Shown here: in pieces, positions 42,678 through 51,820 of the stretch | How the letters are laid out: the number at the start of each line of letters is the position of its first letter | Numbering within the stretch: position 1 is the stretch's first letter | Source: JAIEPT01 sp038217425 | GTDB lineage: Bacteria; Planctomycetota; Planctomycetia; Gemmatales; Gemmataceae | Direction: 5' to 3' | Length of the DNA stretch: 64,000 bases | Assembly (NCBI GenBank): GCA_038217425.1 | Contig: JBBQPM010000008.1 | Coordinates: forward strand, 1 to 64,000 | The notes under the pieces: generated by a model | Seen by the model: the letters and a program-made list of their open reading frames with translations, nothing else | Database searches by the model: none | What the model was told of the DNA's origin: nothing | Program-made: the position numbers and the translations under genes

Positions 42678-43100
42678 TTACTTCTTCATGAATTTGCCGA
42701 AATCTTCGTACTCGCGATCGAAGTGTTCGAAGTAGGCCTTGACCGAGGCAGGGGTTGCGCCGATCGTGGAAATCGGGACTTCAAACACCGTGCTGGCCCC
42801 GGTGGAGTAGACGCGCGAGAAGATCGCCTTTTCGTTCCACGTATTGAGCTTTTCGAGCGGAATCTCCTTGATCGGTATGGTGACGAAAATCAGCATGAAC
42901 TTGCCTTTTTCGTTGTGCTGAACGTAGTAGTCGGTCCCCTTGACGTCGTAGAAAGTGCCGTTGGGACTTGCGGACTTTTCGAAGTCCTTCTTGACGTCGT
43001 TCTTGATGACCTTTTCGAGGTCGTCCGTGCTGAAGTTCTGCGCCTGCGCCAGATTGGGCAGTAGCGCGAGGGCGAGCAGGACTTTGCCGAGATGCTTCAT
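42678..43100 (-). CDS. Small secreted YbjN-like protein
   Basis: A 140-residue protein with a signal peptide (MKHLGKVLLALALLPNLAQA). The body is one compact alpha/beta unit (DDLEKVIKNDVKKDFEKSAS, GTFYDVKGTDYYVQHNEKGK, FMLIFVTIPIKEIPLEKLNT, KAYFEHFDREYEDFG). Strand order and spacing resemble the type III secretion chaperone-like fold of YbjN proteins. That assignment is by eye. It would be periplasmic. A hairpin follows the stop. Function unknown. Confidence 0.75.
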   Translation of the reverse strand: MKHLGKVLLALALLPNLAQAQNFSTDDLEKVIKNDVKKDFEKSASPNGTFYDVKGTDYYVQHNEKGKFMLIFVTIPIKEIPLEKLNTWNEKAIFSRVYSTGASTVFEVPISTIGATPASVKAYFEHFDREYEDFGKFMKK

Positions 43101-43235
43101 AAGCGGTTTTTCCTTTCCGATGACACATGGGATCCAAGTGGCCCCAGTCTAGCGTCTCTTCCCAGGCGCGACAATTCGTTTTTGGCATTTTTCGCACCCT
43201 CGCGGGTTGCTGGAGAAGAAGTAATCGCCTCGGCC

Positions 43236-43264
43236 TTGAGAGACGCCCCTCGCCATCGTAAAAT
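43236..43264 (+). promoter_or_regulatory. Candidate sigma-70-type promoter for tatC
   Basis: TTGAGA at 43236-43241 and TAAAAT at 43259-43264 have the ideal 17-base spacing and are each one change from consensus. The start of transcription would be near 43271, about 40 bases before the tatC ATG at 43311. The flanking gap (43101-43310) is otherwise empty. Confidence 0.6.
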
Positions 43265-43310
43265 GCCGGAACTGCACCCACCTGTGTCCGCCGCTGCTGA
43301 GTGACGCTCC

Positions 43311-44462
43311 ATGGCCCGCAAAAAGATCGAACCGATCTATCCTGATCCCGACGATATGTTCTCCGACACGCGCATGTCGATGGGCGATCATATCGAAGAT
43401 CTGCGCAGCCATCTCCTCCGCGCCGTCTACGGCTTCCTCATCGGTCTGGTGCTTGCCCTCTTCGTCGGCAAACAAGTCGTTCGCTTCATCGCCGCCCCCG
43501 TCGAACGGCAGCTCATGGTCTATTACAACAACTACTACAACGAGAAGGAACGCGAGCTGCGCGCCGAGGCGCTGCGCAATCCGCAGCAACATCAGGTCAA
43601 GATTCCCATCAAAATGCGATTTCCCGCCGCCATGGTGCCTCTCGAAGTCGTGCCTGCCGACAAACGTCCCAAGGACTCATTCTTCAAACAGGAACAGGCC
43701 GAGATCGGCAGGATCATCCGCGATCTCGAGATGGAGCCGTTCGTCGATAACTACTGGAAGCTCGACGACGATAAATGGGTCAGCGTCGACGTGCAGCTCG
43801 AAAAGGCCGACGATCTCTTTTGGCACATGAGTCGGCAAACGCGCATGGTGAAGCCTCCCGGCCTCAGTACGCTCAACGTTCAGGAAGCGTTCCTCGTCTA
43901 TTTCAAGGTCTCGCTGGTCACCGGCCTGGTAATTTCCAGTCCGTGGGTTTTCTACCAGATCTGGGCGTTCATCGCCGCGGGGCTCTATCCGCACGAAAAA
44001 AAGCTTGTCAACATCTACCTCCCGGTGAGCCTCGGGCTCTTCCTGGTGGGCGTCGCACTGTGCCAGTTCGTCGTGCTTCCCAAGGCGATCGAGGCGCTCT
44101 TGTGGTTTAACGAATGGCTCGGCCTGCAGCCCGACTTGCGTCTGAGCGAATGGCTCAGCTTCGCGATCTTCATGCCGCTCGTATTCGGCATCTCGTTTCA
44201 GACGCCGATGGTGATGCTCTTCACGTTTCGGCTGGGCATCTTCGAGGTCCAGCAATTCCGCGAAAAGCGCCGGCTGGCGTGGTTTTTGATGGCCATCTTC
44301 GCCGCCGTGATTACGCCGTCGACGGATGCGTTCAGCATGCTCTTCCTGTGGATTCCGCTGAGCCTTCTGTACGAGATGGGCATCTGGCTCTGCGCGATTC
44401 AGCCGAAACCGGTCTGGGACGACGAAGAAGAATCGGAAACCGGCGAACTGGTCGAAGTGTAA
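43311..44462 (+). CDS. tatC: Twin-arginine translocase subunit TatC with large first periplasmic loop
   Basis: A 383-residue protein; most TatC proteins have about 250. The N-terminal MSMGDHIEDLRSHLLRAVYG is the family start. After helix 1 (about 38-55) comes a hydrophilic insert of roughly 120-140 residues (about 65-195). Then the conserved first-loop end and helix 2 appear (EAFLVYFKVSLVTGLVISSP, VFYQIWAFIAAGLYPHEKK). The remaining helices and the PSTDAFSMLFLWIPLSLLYE block complete TatC. It moves folded proteins such as the DUF1552 and DUF1501 proteins seen here. No tatA/B is adjacent. It is 10 bases upstream of thrC. Confidence 0.93.
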   Translation: MARKKIEPIYPDPDDMFSDTRMSMGDHIEDLRSHLLRAVYGFLIGLVLALFVGKQVVRFIAAPVERQLMVYYNNYYNEKERELRAEALRNPQQHQVKIPIKMRFPAAMVPLEVVPADKRPKDSFFKQEQAEIGRIIRDLEMEPFVDNYWKLDDDKWVSVDVQLEKADDLFWHMSRQTRMVKPPGLSTLNVQEAFLVYFKVSLVTGLVISSPWVFYQIWAFIAAGLYPHEKKLVNIYLPVSLGLFLVGVALCQFVVLPKAIEALLWFNEWLGLQPDLRLSEWLSFAIFMPLVFGISFQTPMVMLFTFRLGIFEVQQFREKRRLAWFLMAIFAAVITPSTDAFSMLFLWIPLSLLYEMGIWLCAIQPKPVWDDEEESETGELVEV

Positions 44463-44472
44463 GGATACTCTC

Positions 44473-45687
44473 ATGTACGTCACGCATCTGGAAGGCGCCA
44501 TCGACGGCGCGCGGTTCGAGAAGCACAAGATTTATACCGTCCACCAGGGTCGGCCGTTGTGGGTGCGCTACGATCTCGACGCCGTCGGCCGAGCCGTGAA
44601 ACCGTCGGATTTGGCGGGCCGAGAATCGTCGCTGTGGCGCTACCGCGAACTGCTGCCGCTGCCGGCGGGGGAAGCGCCAGTGACGCTGGGCGAAGGGATG
44701 TCGCCGATCTTGCCGTGTCCGCGGCTGGGGCGTGACATGGGGCTGTCACGCCTGGCGATCAAGGACGAAAGCCAGCTGCCGACGGGGAGCTTCAAAAGTC
44801 GCGGCATGACGCTCGCGGTGTCGCTGGCGCAGAGCCTGGGCATCACCCGGCTCGCGATCCCGACCGCCGGGAACGCCGGAGGCGCTCTCGCCGCCTACGG
44901 CGCCCGGGCTGGCATGGAAGTCTTCGTCTTCATGCCTGAAGACACGCCCAAGATCAATCAGATCGAAGCCCACCTGTGCGGCGCCCGCGTCTTTCTCGTC
45001 AACGGGCTCATCAACGACTGCGGCAAAATCGTCCGCGAAGGCGTCGAAACCATGGGCTGGTTCGACATGTCCACCCTCAAGGAACCCTACCGCCTCGAAG
45101 GCAAAAAAACTATGGGCCTGGAACTCGCCGAGCAGCGCGGCTGGCAGCTCCCCGACGTCGTCCTCTATCCGACCGGCGGCGGCACCGGACTCATCGGCAT
45201 GTGGAAAGCCTTCGACGAACTGACCCAGCTCGGCTGGCTCAAAAGTCCCAAGAAGCCCAGGCTCATCAGTTGCCAGAGCGACGGCTGTGCGCCGATCGTC
45301 CGCGCCTTCGAAGCGGGCCAGCGTTTCGCGGAGCTGTTCCCCAACGCGCACACAAAGGCGAGCGGATTGCGCGTGCCGGCCGCGGTCGGCGACTTCATGA
45401 TGCTCGACGCCATCGCCGCCTCCGGCGGTCTCGCCCAGTGCGGCCGGGAGACGCAGATCATTGCGTGGATGCAGCGCGTGGCCCAGGCCGAGGGGATCGC
45501 GATCTGTCCGGAGACCGCGGTCTGTTTCGACGTGCTCGCCGACCTCGTTCGGCAGGGCAAGGTCGGCCCCGACGAGGACGTCGTCGTCTTCAACACCGGC
45601 GCCGCCCAGAAGTACCCGGAGATCGTCCCGCTCGATCTCCCCCGGCTCGACAAGAACCAGCCGATCGACTACGGGCGTTTCAAATGA
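44473..45687 (+). CDS. thrC: Threonine synthase (PLP-dependent)
   Basis: A 404-residue fold-type II PLP enzyme converting O-phosphohomoserine to threonine. The N-terminal region is followed by VTLGEGMSPILPCPRLG and the lysine motif KDESQLPTGSFKSRGMTL. AIPTAGNAGGALAAYGARAG and the phosphate-binding VVLYPTGGGTGLIGMWKAFD complete the site. The last segment EDVVVFNTGAAQKYPEIVPL is typical. Threonine deaminase shares the fold, but the TLGEG and TGSFKSRG forms fit threonine synthase. It follows tatC by 10 bases and is probably co-transcribed. Confidence 0.9.
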   Translation: MYVTHLEGAIDGARFEKHKIYTVHQGRPLWVRYDLDAVGRAVKPSDLAGRESSLWRYRELLPLPAGEAPVTLGEGMSPILPCPRLGRDMGLSRLAIKDESQLPTGSFKSRGMTLAVSLAQSLGITRLAIPTAGNAGGALAAYGARAGMEVFVFMPEDTPKINQIEAHLCGARVFLVNGLINDCGKIVREGVETMGWFDMSTLKEPYRLEGKKTMGLELAEQRGWQLPDVVLYPTGGGTGLIGMWKAFDELTQLGWLKSPKKPRLISCQSDGCAPIVRAFEAGQRFAELFPNAHTKASGLRVPAAVGDFMMLDAIAASGGLAQCGRETQIIAWMQRVAQAEGIAICPETAVCFDVLADLVRQGKVGPDEDVVVFNTGAAQKYPEIVPLDLPRLDKNQPIDYGRFK

Positions 45688-45730
45688 GTCATTGTGCACG
45701 CCGTGGCAGCTATACGGGGCGCGGCGGAAA

Positions 45731-45939
45731 CTGAGACGTTCGCGATTTCTTTCGGAGCCGGAAGCGTAAGCGACGATCTTGCGAAAAGTCGTCTGAGACG
45801 TTCGCGATTTCTTTCGGAGCCGGAAACGTAAGCGACGATCTTGCGAAAAATCGTCTGAGACGTTCGCGATTTCTTTCGGAGCCGGAAGCGTAAGCGACGA
45901 TCTTGCGAAAAATCGTCGCTTACGCTTCCGGCTCGGAAA
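45731..45939. repeat. Three tandem 62-bp repeats ending in a perfect stem-loop
   Basis: Units start at 45731, 45793 and 45855 with exactly 62-base period and only a few substitutions (AAGTCGT/AAATCGT; GGAAGCG/GGAAACG). After the third, an inverted copy of its GAGCCGGAAGCGTAAGCG part follows. A perfect 23-bp stem (45879-45901 with 45912-45934) over a 10-base loop results. The core matches the single copy at 4928. It fills most of the 347-base gap after thrC; nothing else is seen there. It may also end the thrC transcript. Confidence 0.93.
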
Positions 45940-46034
45940 TGCAACTCCTCAATTCCGCTCGCGGACAGTATAGCAAGAGATTCGCGGGCTCACGCCGCGG
46001 CGCTCGCCTTGATTCCGTGCGGAAAAGGCACCCG

Positions 46035-48050
46035 TTAAATGCGGAACTGACCCACCAAGCCCTGGAGGTCTTTCGCCATCCGCGTCGATTCCTCCGCGGC
46101 GCGCTGCGCCCCGGCCGCGCCGGCGGCGGTACTGTGTGCGGCCTTGGCCACGGCGGTGATGTTCTGCGCGATCGCCTTGGTCACCTTCGCGGTGTTGGAG
46201 ACGTGCTTGAAGATCTCCTGGGCCGTGTGCGTCTGATGGCCGACCGACTGAGCGATCGAGTTTTGATGCTTGTTGATCTGCACGATGATGTCGCGGATCT
46301 GGGCGATCCCCTCGATGGCGGTCTGGATGTCGCGCTGGGCGCCCTCGATCTTGTGGCTAATGTTCTCCGTCGCCTTGGCGGTGGCGCTGGAGAGCTCCTT
46401 GACGGCGTTGGCGACGACGGCGAAGCCCTTGCCCGCCTCGCCGGCGCGGGCCGCCTCGATCGCCGCGTTGAGCGCCAGCAAGTTCGTCTGCTCGGTGATC
46501 GAGGTGATGACGCGGACGATTTCGCCGATCTCGGCGCTGCTTCGGCCCAGCTTGGTCACGGTGGCGTTGGCGGAGTTGGCGACTTCGAGCGCCTCGGTGG
46601 CGACCTTGGCGGCGTCGTCGGCGCTGGAGGAAACCTGGCGAATGCTCAGGTCGAGCCGTTCCACGCCCTGCGCCACCGTCTCGCCGTCCAGGCTCACTTG
46701 ATCGGCGGCCTGGGAGGCGGCGGCGACCTGGGTGGAGGCTTGCTCCGCCGTCGTGCTCATGCGCTGGCTCGAAATCATCTGCCCTTCCGCCGCCTGTTGC
46801 AACGCCGCGGCATGCCGTCCTAGTTCTTCGATGGCGCCTTGCATCCCCTGCGCCGCCACGTTGACCGCCGACGCGATTTGGCCGACCTCCCCGCCGGAAC
46901 TCAGCTGCAGCCGATACGCCAGGTTCTTCTGTGCCAGCGATTGCAGGCCGACGATGCACTCCGCCAAAGGCCGAGTGATGCTGCGCGAAATGAATCCCAT
47001 GAGCAGCAGCGCGACGAGCACCGCGAGCGCGGTCAGCGCCAGCGCCCAGACGCGGGTACTGCGGTAGTGCGCGAGCCGTTTCTCGAGCAAGATGTCGAAC
47101 TCCTTCTCGACGACGTCCCACAGATCGAAGCTGGCGTCGATGCCGCGCTGCATCTCCCGTTCGAAGTCTGCCCGTGCGACGGGCGCCTTGTCTGTCTTGC
47201 TGATCTTGTCGAGCGTCGCCAGGAGCGGCTCGATCACGTCCTGGTAGCGGCGCAGGCCCTGTTCGACGTGAACGATGGTGGGGCTGACGCCGTTGAAATT
47301 GGGATCCTCGTTGATCGCGGTTCGGCCGCTTTCGAGGATGCGCTTGTAGTCCGCGGTCTTGAAGAGCGCGACGAGGACGGCGAAGCTGCGCGCCTCGGCG
47401 TCGGTCCACTTCTCCTGCTGCAGCATGCGCGCGCCCTCGGCCGCGATGTCCGCCATGCGCTCCTGCGATTCGGGCAGCGCGAGCAAGGTCATGTCCATCA
47501 AGTAGTAGCTGTCGAGGTCGGGGTCGAGAATCAAGTTCGAGGTATCGCCCGCGTGGGTGATCATCGTCCGCACGACGTCGCGCAGTTGACGATGGCGCTG
47601 GTTGGAAGCCTTGACGTCGAGCCCGGCGGCGTCGCGCTTGAGCGACTCCCAGGCGGCGGTGAGGAACTCGACGTTGGCGTCGGTGCGGTGCCGCTTGCGC
47701 AGGCCTTCCTTGGTGAACTGCAGATCCTCGCCGTACTTGCGGTCCTCGGTCGCCAGGTTCTTGAGCGCCACGTCGATCTTCTGCTTGAGCGAGGTCAGCT
47801 CGGGGTCGAAGTTTTCATTCGGGAGCGCCAGCGCCTTTTCGGTCAGAAGCTGATGCCGGGGCATTAGGCGCAGCAGATCCTCGAGCGGTTTCTGATACGC
47901 GTTGCCGTAGTGTTCGAGCTGCGTGAAGCGAATGCGTTCGTTGATGCCCGAGACGGTGAAATACAGGAGCACCGCGACCGGTAGGAACAGACTCAGGCTC
48001 ATCACGATGAGCTTGTGCGAGATTCTCAGCGAAGGCAGGAAACGGCTCAT
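46035..48050 (-). CDS. Methyl-accepting chemotaxis protein
   Basis: A 671-residue receptor. Helix 1 is at about 15-35 (LIVMSLSLFLPVAVLLYFTV). A long helical extracytoplasmic domain (about 36-335) follows, with LILDPDLDSYYLMDMTLLAL, a stretch like those in nitrate/methyl-accepting sensor domains. Helix 2 is at about 337-357. The HAMP domain begins FISRSITRPLAECI. The signalling hairpin tip is ITSITEQTNLLALNAAIEAA, then RAGEAGKGFAVVANAVKELS. The ligand is unknown. It starts 3 bases after the CheA stop, so receptor and kinase are an operon. Confidence 0.95.
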   Translation of the reverse strand: MSRFLPSLRISHKLIVMSLSLFLPVAVLLYFTVSGINERIRFTQLEHYGNAYQKPLEDLLRLMPRHQLLTEKALALPNENFDPELTSLKQKIDVALKNLATEDRKYGEDLQFTKEGLRKRHRTDANVEFLTAAWESLKRDAAGLDVKASNQRHRQLRDVVRTMITHAGDTSNLILDPDLDSYYLMDMTLLALPESQERMADIAAEGARMLQQEKWTDAEARSFAVLVALFKTADYKRILESGRTAINEDPNFNGVSPTIVHVEQGLRRYQDVIEPLLATLDKISKTDKAPVARADFEREMQRGIDASFDLWDVVEKEFDILLEKRLAHYRSTRVWALALTALAVLVALLLMGFISRSITRPLAECIVGLQSLAQKNLAYRLQLSSGGEVGQIASAVNVAAQGMQGAIEELGRHAAALQQAAEGQMISSQRMSTTAEQASTQVAAASQAADQVSLDGETVAQGVERLDLSIRQVSSSADDAAKVATEALEVANSANATVTKLGRSSAEIGEIVRVITSITEQTNLLALNAAIEAARAGEAGKGFAVVANAVKELSSATAKATENISHKIEGAQRDIQTAIEGIAQIRDIIVQINKHQNSIAQSVGHQTHTAQEIFKHVSNTAKVTKAIAQNITAVAKAAHSTAAGAAGAQRAAEESTRMAKDLQGLVGQFRI

Positions 48051-48053
48051 GGT

Positions 48054-50321
48054 TCATCTCTCGGGACGGAGTTCCCCCTGCGGCTGTTGCAGGAGTCGGC
48101 TGCGGGTACTGGTTTCGTAAAACACCGTCCTGGCTTTGCGAATCAATCCGGGGACGTTCAGAATGTCGGTGACGCGCTGGAGGATGACCGCCGCCCCCGC
48201 CAGGATCTCTTCGCGATCGGAGACGCGCACGTCGGACGGAACCTCAACGAAGTCGATGATGCGGTCCGCCGTCAGACCGAACACGCGGTTTTGGTCGCGG
48301 CACAAGATCACCGGCACCGGATCGGGAGGAGCGTCCAGCGCCTCGTGTTCGAGATGATCGCCCAGCGGAATGATCGCGATCAGCTCGTCGCGGTACTGCA
48401 CGACGTTTTGTCCGTACGAAGATTCAAACAGATTCCGCGGAATCAGCTCGATGCGGACGACATGCGCCAGCGGAATGCCGAGTCGGCGGTCGCGGCCCAC
48501 CTCGCAGATGAGCGCGCTCTCCTGCGCGATCCGCATCTGCGGCGGCAGCGAATCGCCGAACACCGCGCGGCGCGAGGCCTGGCCCAACACCCCCGCATAG
48601 CGCGCCAACCCCAGCACGTCGAGAATCAGCGCCACCCGGCCGTCGCCCAGGATCGTACCGCCGGAGTAGACCGGGACGTTCTTGAGCGCGGCACACATCG
48701 GCTTGACGACGATCTCTTCCACGTTCACGATCTGATCGACGACCAGACCGAACCGCTGATCGTCGACCTGCAGCACCGCGATCGGCACCGAGCCGTGTCG
48801 CGGTTGCGCGTTCAGGCGGAAAAGATCGCGGAGCTGCACCAGCGGCAGCAACTTGCCGCGCAGCCGATAGACGGGCGAGTGAAAGACCTGCTCGATGTCG
48901 GCCCCCGCCGTCTCGGGGCTCAGGCTGATGAGTTCCAGCAGGCTCGTCTGGGGAATGGCGTAGCGCTCGCCGGCGCATTCGACGATCAGGGCCGGAATGA
49001 TGGCGAGCGTGAGCGGCACTTTCAGACGGACGGACGTTCCCTCGCCCATGCGGCTGGTGAGATCGACGAGCCCGCCGATCTCTTCGATCTTGGTTTTGAC
49101 GACGTCCATGCCGACGCCTCGGCCCGAAACGTCGGTGACCTCGTGCGCCGTCGAGAAGCCGGGCAGGAAGATGGTGTTCTGGATTTCGCGATCGGTCATG
49201 ATCCCGGACTGCTCGGCTGTCACGACTTTGTTCTGAATCGCTTTCTGCCGGATTTTCTCCATGTCGAGCCCGCCGCCGTCGTCGCGGATCTCGATGTGGA
49301 CCTGGCCCCCTTCGTGAAACGCGAGCAGGTGGAGCAGTCCCTTTTCGGGCTTGTTGCGCGCCCGGCGAATCGCGGGCTTCTCGATGCCGTGATCGATGGC
49401 ATTGCGGATCAGATGGAGCATCGGATCGCCCAGGGCTTCGAGCAGGGATTTGTCGAGCTCCGTCGTCTCGCCTTCGATGCGTAGGTTGACTTCCTTGCCG
49501 CACTTGCGCGCCAGATCGCGGACCATTCTCGGCAAGCGTTGCCAGATAGCGCTGATGGGCTGCAGACGGGTCTTCATGATCCCTTCCTGCAGCTCGGTGG
49601 TGATGAGATTGAGCCGCTGCGCGAACTTGTGGAAGTCGGCATCGTCCTTGACGGCACTGGACTGCACGGCCTGGTTGCGGGTGAGGACGAGTTCGCCGAC
49701 GAGGTTCATGAGTCGATCGAGGAGTTCGACGTCGACGCGGATGCCGTCGACGCGGAAGCCGATCTTGGAAAACGAGGCGCCCGGGCGCGCGGGATCGTCA
49801 CCGGGCAGCGGCGTCGGCCCAATCGACGGCGAGCTGAGCGGCGGCGACGAAGGCGGAATCGACGCCGCGCTGGGCGGCACGCGGATCGACGGAGGCGGCA
49901 CGCGCGCCGACGACGGCGAGATGCGCACGCTCTTGGGGGCGACCGGAATCTTCGGACGTCCCACCGCCATCGTCGGCTGATAATCGGTTTGCGATTCGCC
50001 CTTGTCGTCCAGCTTTTCCACGAGTTTGCGAATGCCGTCGACCACGTTCAAGAGTTCATTGGCGAACTCGGGCGTGAGCGGCGACGAGCCGGAACGGACG
50101 TCCGAGAGGAGCGACTCGCCGGTGTGCGCCAGGTCGCGAATGTCGTCGAAGTGCAGGAAGCCGGCGCTCCCCTTGAGGGTGTGCAGCGTGCGGAAGACGC
50201 CGTCGAGAAGGCCTGCATTTTCCGGATCCGATTCGAGGGCGACCAAATCGCTATCGAGCCGAAGCAAAGCCTCTTTGGCTTCGGTCAAGAAGGCGCGAAA
50301 AAATTCGTCGCGGTCGTTCAC
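48054..50321 (-). CDS. cheA: Chemotaxis histidine kinase CheA with two CheW-like modules
   Basis: About 755 residues from the GTG at 50321; an upstream GTG at 50363 is possible. The N-terminal Hpt domain has His47 in VFRTLHTLKGSAGFLHF. A proline/serine-rich linker (PPSIRVPPSAASIPPSSPPL) replaces a clear CheY-binding P2 domain. Dimerisation and ATPase domains follow (DRLMNLVGELVLTRNQAVQS, HLIRNAIDHGIEKP, IRDDGGGLDMEKIRQKA, GRGVGMDVVKTKIEEIGG). Residues about 470-605 are CheW-like. The last 150 residues (SALICEVGRDRRLGIPLAHV, VPVILCRDQNRVFGLTADRI) form a second CheW-like module. It phosphorylates a response regulator not encoded nearby. It is co-transcribed with the receptor. Confidence 0.93.
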   Translation of the reverse strand: MNDRDEFFRAFLTEAKEALLRLDSDLVALESDPENAGLLDGVFRTLHTLKGSAGFLHFDDIRDLAHTGESLLSDVRSGSSPLTPEFANELLNVVDGIRKLVEKLDDKGESQTDYQPTMAVGRPKIPVAPKSVRISPSSARVPPPSIRVPPSAASIPPSSPPLSSPSIGPTPLPGDDPARPGASFSKIGFRVDGIRVDVELLDRLMNLVGELVLTRNQAVQSSAVKDDADFHKFAQRLNLITTELQEGIMKTRLQPISAIWQRLPRMVRDLARKCGKEVNLRIEGETTELDKSLLEALGDPMLHLIRNAIDHGIEKPAIRRARNKPEKGLLHLLAFHEGGQVHIEIRDDGGGLDMEKIRQKAIQNKVVTAEQSGIMTDREIQNTIFLPGFSTAHEVTDVSGRGVGMDVVKTKIEEIGGLVDLTSRMGEGTSVRLKVPLTLAIIPALIVECAGERYAIPQTSLLELISLSPETAGADIEQVFHSPVYRLRGKLLPLVQLRDLFRLNAQPRHGSVPIAVLQVDDQRFGLVVDQIVNVEEIVVKPMCAALKNVPVYSGGTILGDGRVALILDVLGLARYAGVLGQASRRAVFGDSLPPQMRIAQESALICEVGRDRRLGIPLAHVVRIELIPRNLFESSYGQNVVQYRDELIAIIPLGDHLEHEALDAPPDPVPVILCRDQNRVFGLTADRIIDFVEVPSDVRVSDREEILAGAAVILQRVTDILNVPGLIRKARTVFYETSTRSRLLQQPQGELRPER

Positions 50322-50391
50322 TGTCCGTCCAAAATGTTTGGGCTGAAGAATTCTCCCAAACACTTCAGGTTAACGCGTCGATCGTCGGATA

Positions 50392-51663
50392 CTAGTCGGC
50401 TTGACCCGATTGGACCGGAAACGGATGCTCCCGCGCCGTTGAAGCTTGCGCAGCCGTCGCAATCGGCACGACCCGCACGCGCCGCAGCGTCGTTTCGGGA
50501 GGCACGACGATCTCGGGCCGAGTCTCTTGCCAGGCCCGGACGCTCCGTTCGATCAGGAGCAAGACGGCCATGAGCGGCGGCAGCATGAACGACAGGTTTC
50601 TGCCGCCGGGCAGCGCGATCAGGAGCAGGCGGGCCAGGTAGAGGACGCCGGCGAGAATGACGCAGCCGCGCTGCCAGCGCGGGATTTCAGCGTCGGTCCA
50701 GGCTTGATGCAGCGCCCAGGCGAGCGTCGGAGCCAGGAGCAGGTACGTGCTTCCTTCCGTCGAGGGACCAAAGAGAATGATCCACAGACTGCCGAGCTGC
50801 AAGAGATGTCCGAGGATCGCGGGCTGACTTCGGCGAAACCAGACGAACCCGGCAAGCAGCAACGCGGCGCCCATTTGCATCACGCCGTACGCCAGATGGG
50901 AGAGATGAATGCCGAGCAGTCGCAGGAGCAGATGGGCATCGAGGTAACCCAACGAGAACGGAAAGTTTCGGCGGTCGTCGCCCTTGAGGTCCGCGATCCA
51001 GCGCTGGTATTCGTTCCAGACGTAGTCGGGGCGCTGGGTCAGGAAGGGGAGGCCGAAACCGCTGGCGAGGGCGAGCGCGGTACGCCACAGGAGCGGGCGC
51101 GGATAGACGACGATGAGGAGCAGGCCGACCGCGAGGGGGTAGATCTTCAGCCAGGTCGCCAGGGCGATGCAGATCGCGGCGACGTTCCACCGTTCGCGCG
51201 TACAGGCAGCGGTCGCCAGCAGGAGGAGTCCGATGACGTGTGCGTTGGCCTGTCCGTTATTGAGGCCGGCGATGCCGAGCGGAATCATGGCCAGGAGCAT
51301 GAGCGCCCAGTCACGCTGTGTGAGCGTTCGCCCCTTGAAAAGGGCAGTAGTCATCCAGGCGAATCCGGCGAGGAAGATGCCGGCGCTCGCCAGGCGCCAC
51401 AAAGCGGTGCCCCAGGCGGAGGGGAGCAGATACCACGGAACGAACGAGACGGAGGCGAGCGGTGCGTAGCGATAGCCGTCGAGTTCCGTACGGGTTCGGT
51501 CGTAGCAGGTTTCACCGTGCAGCCAATCGCCGCCGGCGCGGGCGAAGACGAGATAGACGTTGTTGCGGTGCGGTTGCACGAAGCTGCGCACGCTGACGGC
51601 GAGAACGAGAATGCCCCAGGCGAGGAACACCCAGCGGGGCCAATGTTTCTGGAATCCGTTCAC
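50392..51663 (-). CDS. GT87-type polyprenol-phosphate-dependent glycosyltransferase
   Basis: A 423-residue integral membrane protein with about ten to twelve helices and a GTG start at 51663 preceded by GAGGAGCC. Early motifs FARAGGDWLHGETCYDRTRT and YRYAPLASVSFVPWYLLPSA fit GT87 (DUF2029), the family of mycobacterial mannosyltransferases that use polyprenol-phosphate sugar donors. GLNNGQANAHVIGLLLL and ATWLKIYPLAVGLLLIV are also typical. It probably adds a sugar outside the membrane. It lies downstream of the nucleotide-sugar operon but is separated from it by a 486-base repeat region. Confidence 0.87.
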   Translation of the reverse strand: MNGFQKHWPRWVFLAWGILVLAVSVRSFVQPHRNNVYLVFARAGGDWLHGETCYDRTRTELDGYRYAPLASVSFVPWYLLPSAWGTALWRLASAGIFLAGFAWMTTALFKGRTLTQRDWALMLLAMIPLGIAGLNNGQANAHVIGLLLLATAACTRERWNVAAICIALATWLKIYPLAVGLLLIVVYPRPLLWRTALALASGFGLPFLTQRPDYVWNEYQRWIADLKGDDRRNFPFSLGYLDAHLLLRLLGIHLSHLAYGVMQMGAALLLAGFVWFRRSQPAILGHLLQLGSLWIILFGPSTEGSTYLLLAPTLAWALHQAWTDAEIPRWQRGCVILAGVLYLARLLLIALPGGRNLSFMLPPLMAVLLLIERSVRAWQETRPEIVVPPETTLRRVRVVPIATAAQASTAREHPFPVQSGQAD

Positions 51664-51709
51664 CGGAGGCTCCTCGAAACTGAAGAACTCGCGCAGCTAC
51701 AAAGGCGGA

Positions 51710-51799
51710 CGGCCGACTCACGTCGGCCGGTATAGCATCCCATTCGAAGATCCGATCGCAACCGCTCAAGCACACGTACCGGCCGACTCACGTCGGCCG
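51710..51799. repeat. Two direct copies of CGGCCGACTCACGTCGGCCG
   Basis: Identical 20-base palindromes at 51710-51729 and 51780-51799, each with 8-bp arms and a TCAC loop, next to GGTA or TACC. Their layout matches the CGGGGGAC family at 31297. They lie just upstream of the GT87 start, in the gap 51664-52149, which holds no gene. Confidence 0.85.
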
Positions 51800-51820
51800 C
51801 TCGCCTAATTCGGAGTCTAA

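Noticed and set aside
45731..45939. Possible CRISPR array
   Set aside because: Period 62 is constant but the entire unit repeats, so there are no variable spacers, and no cas gene is present.
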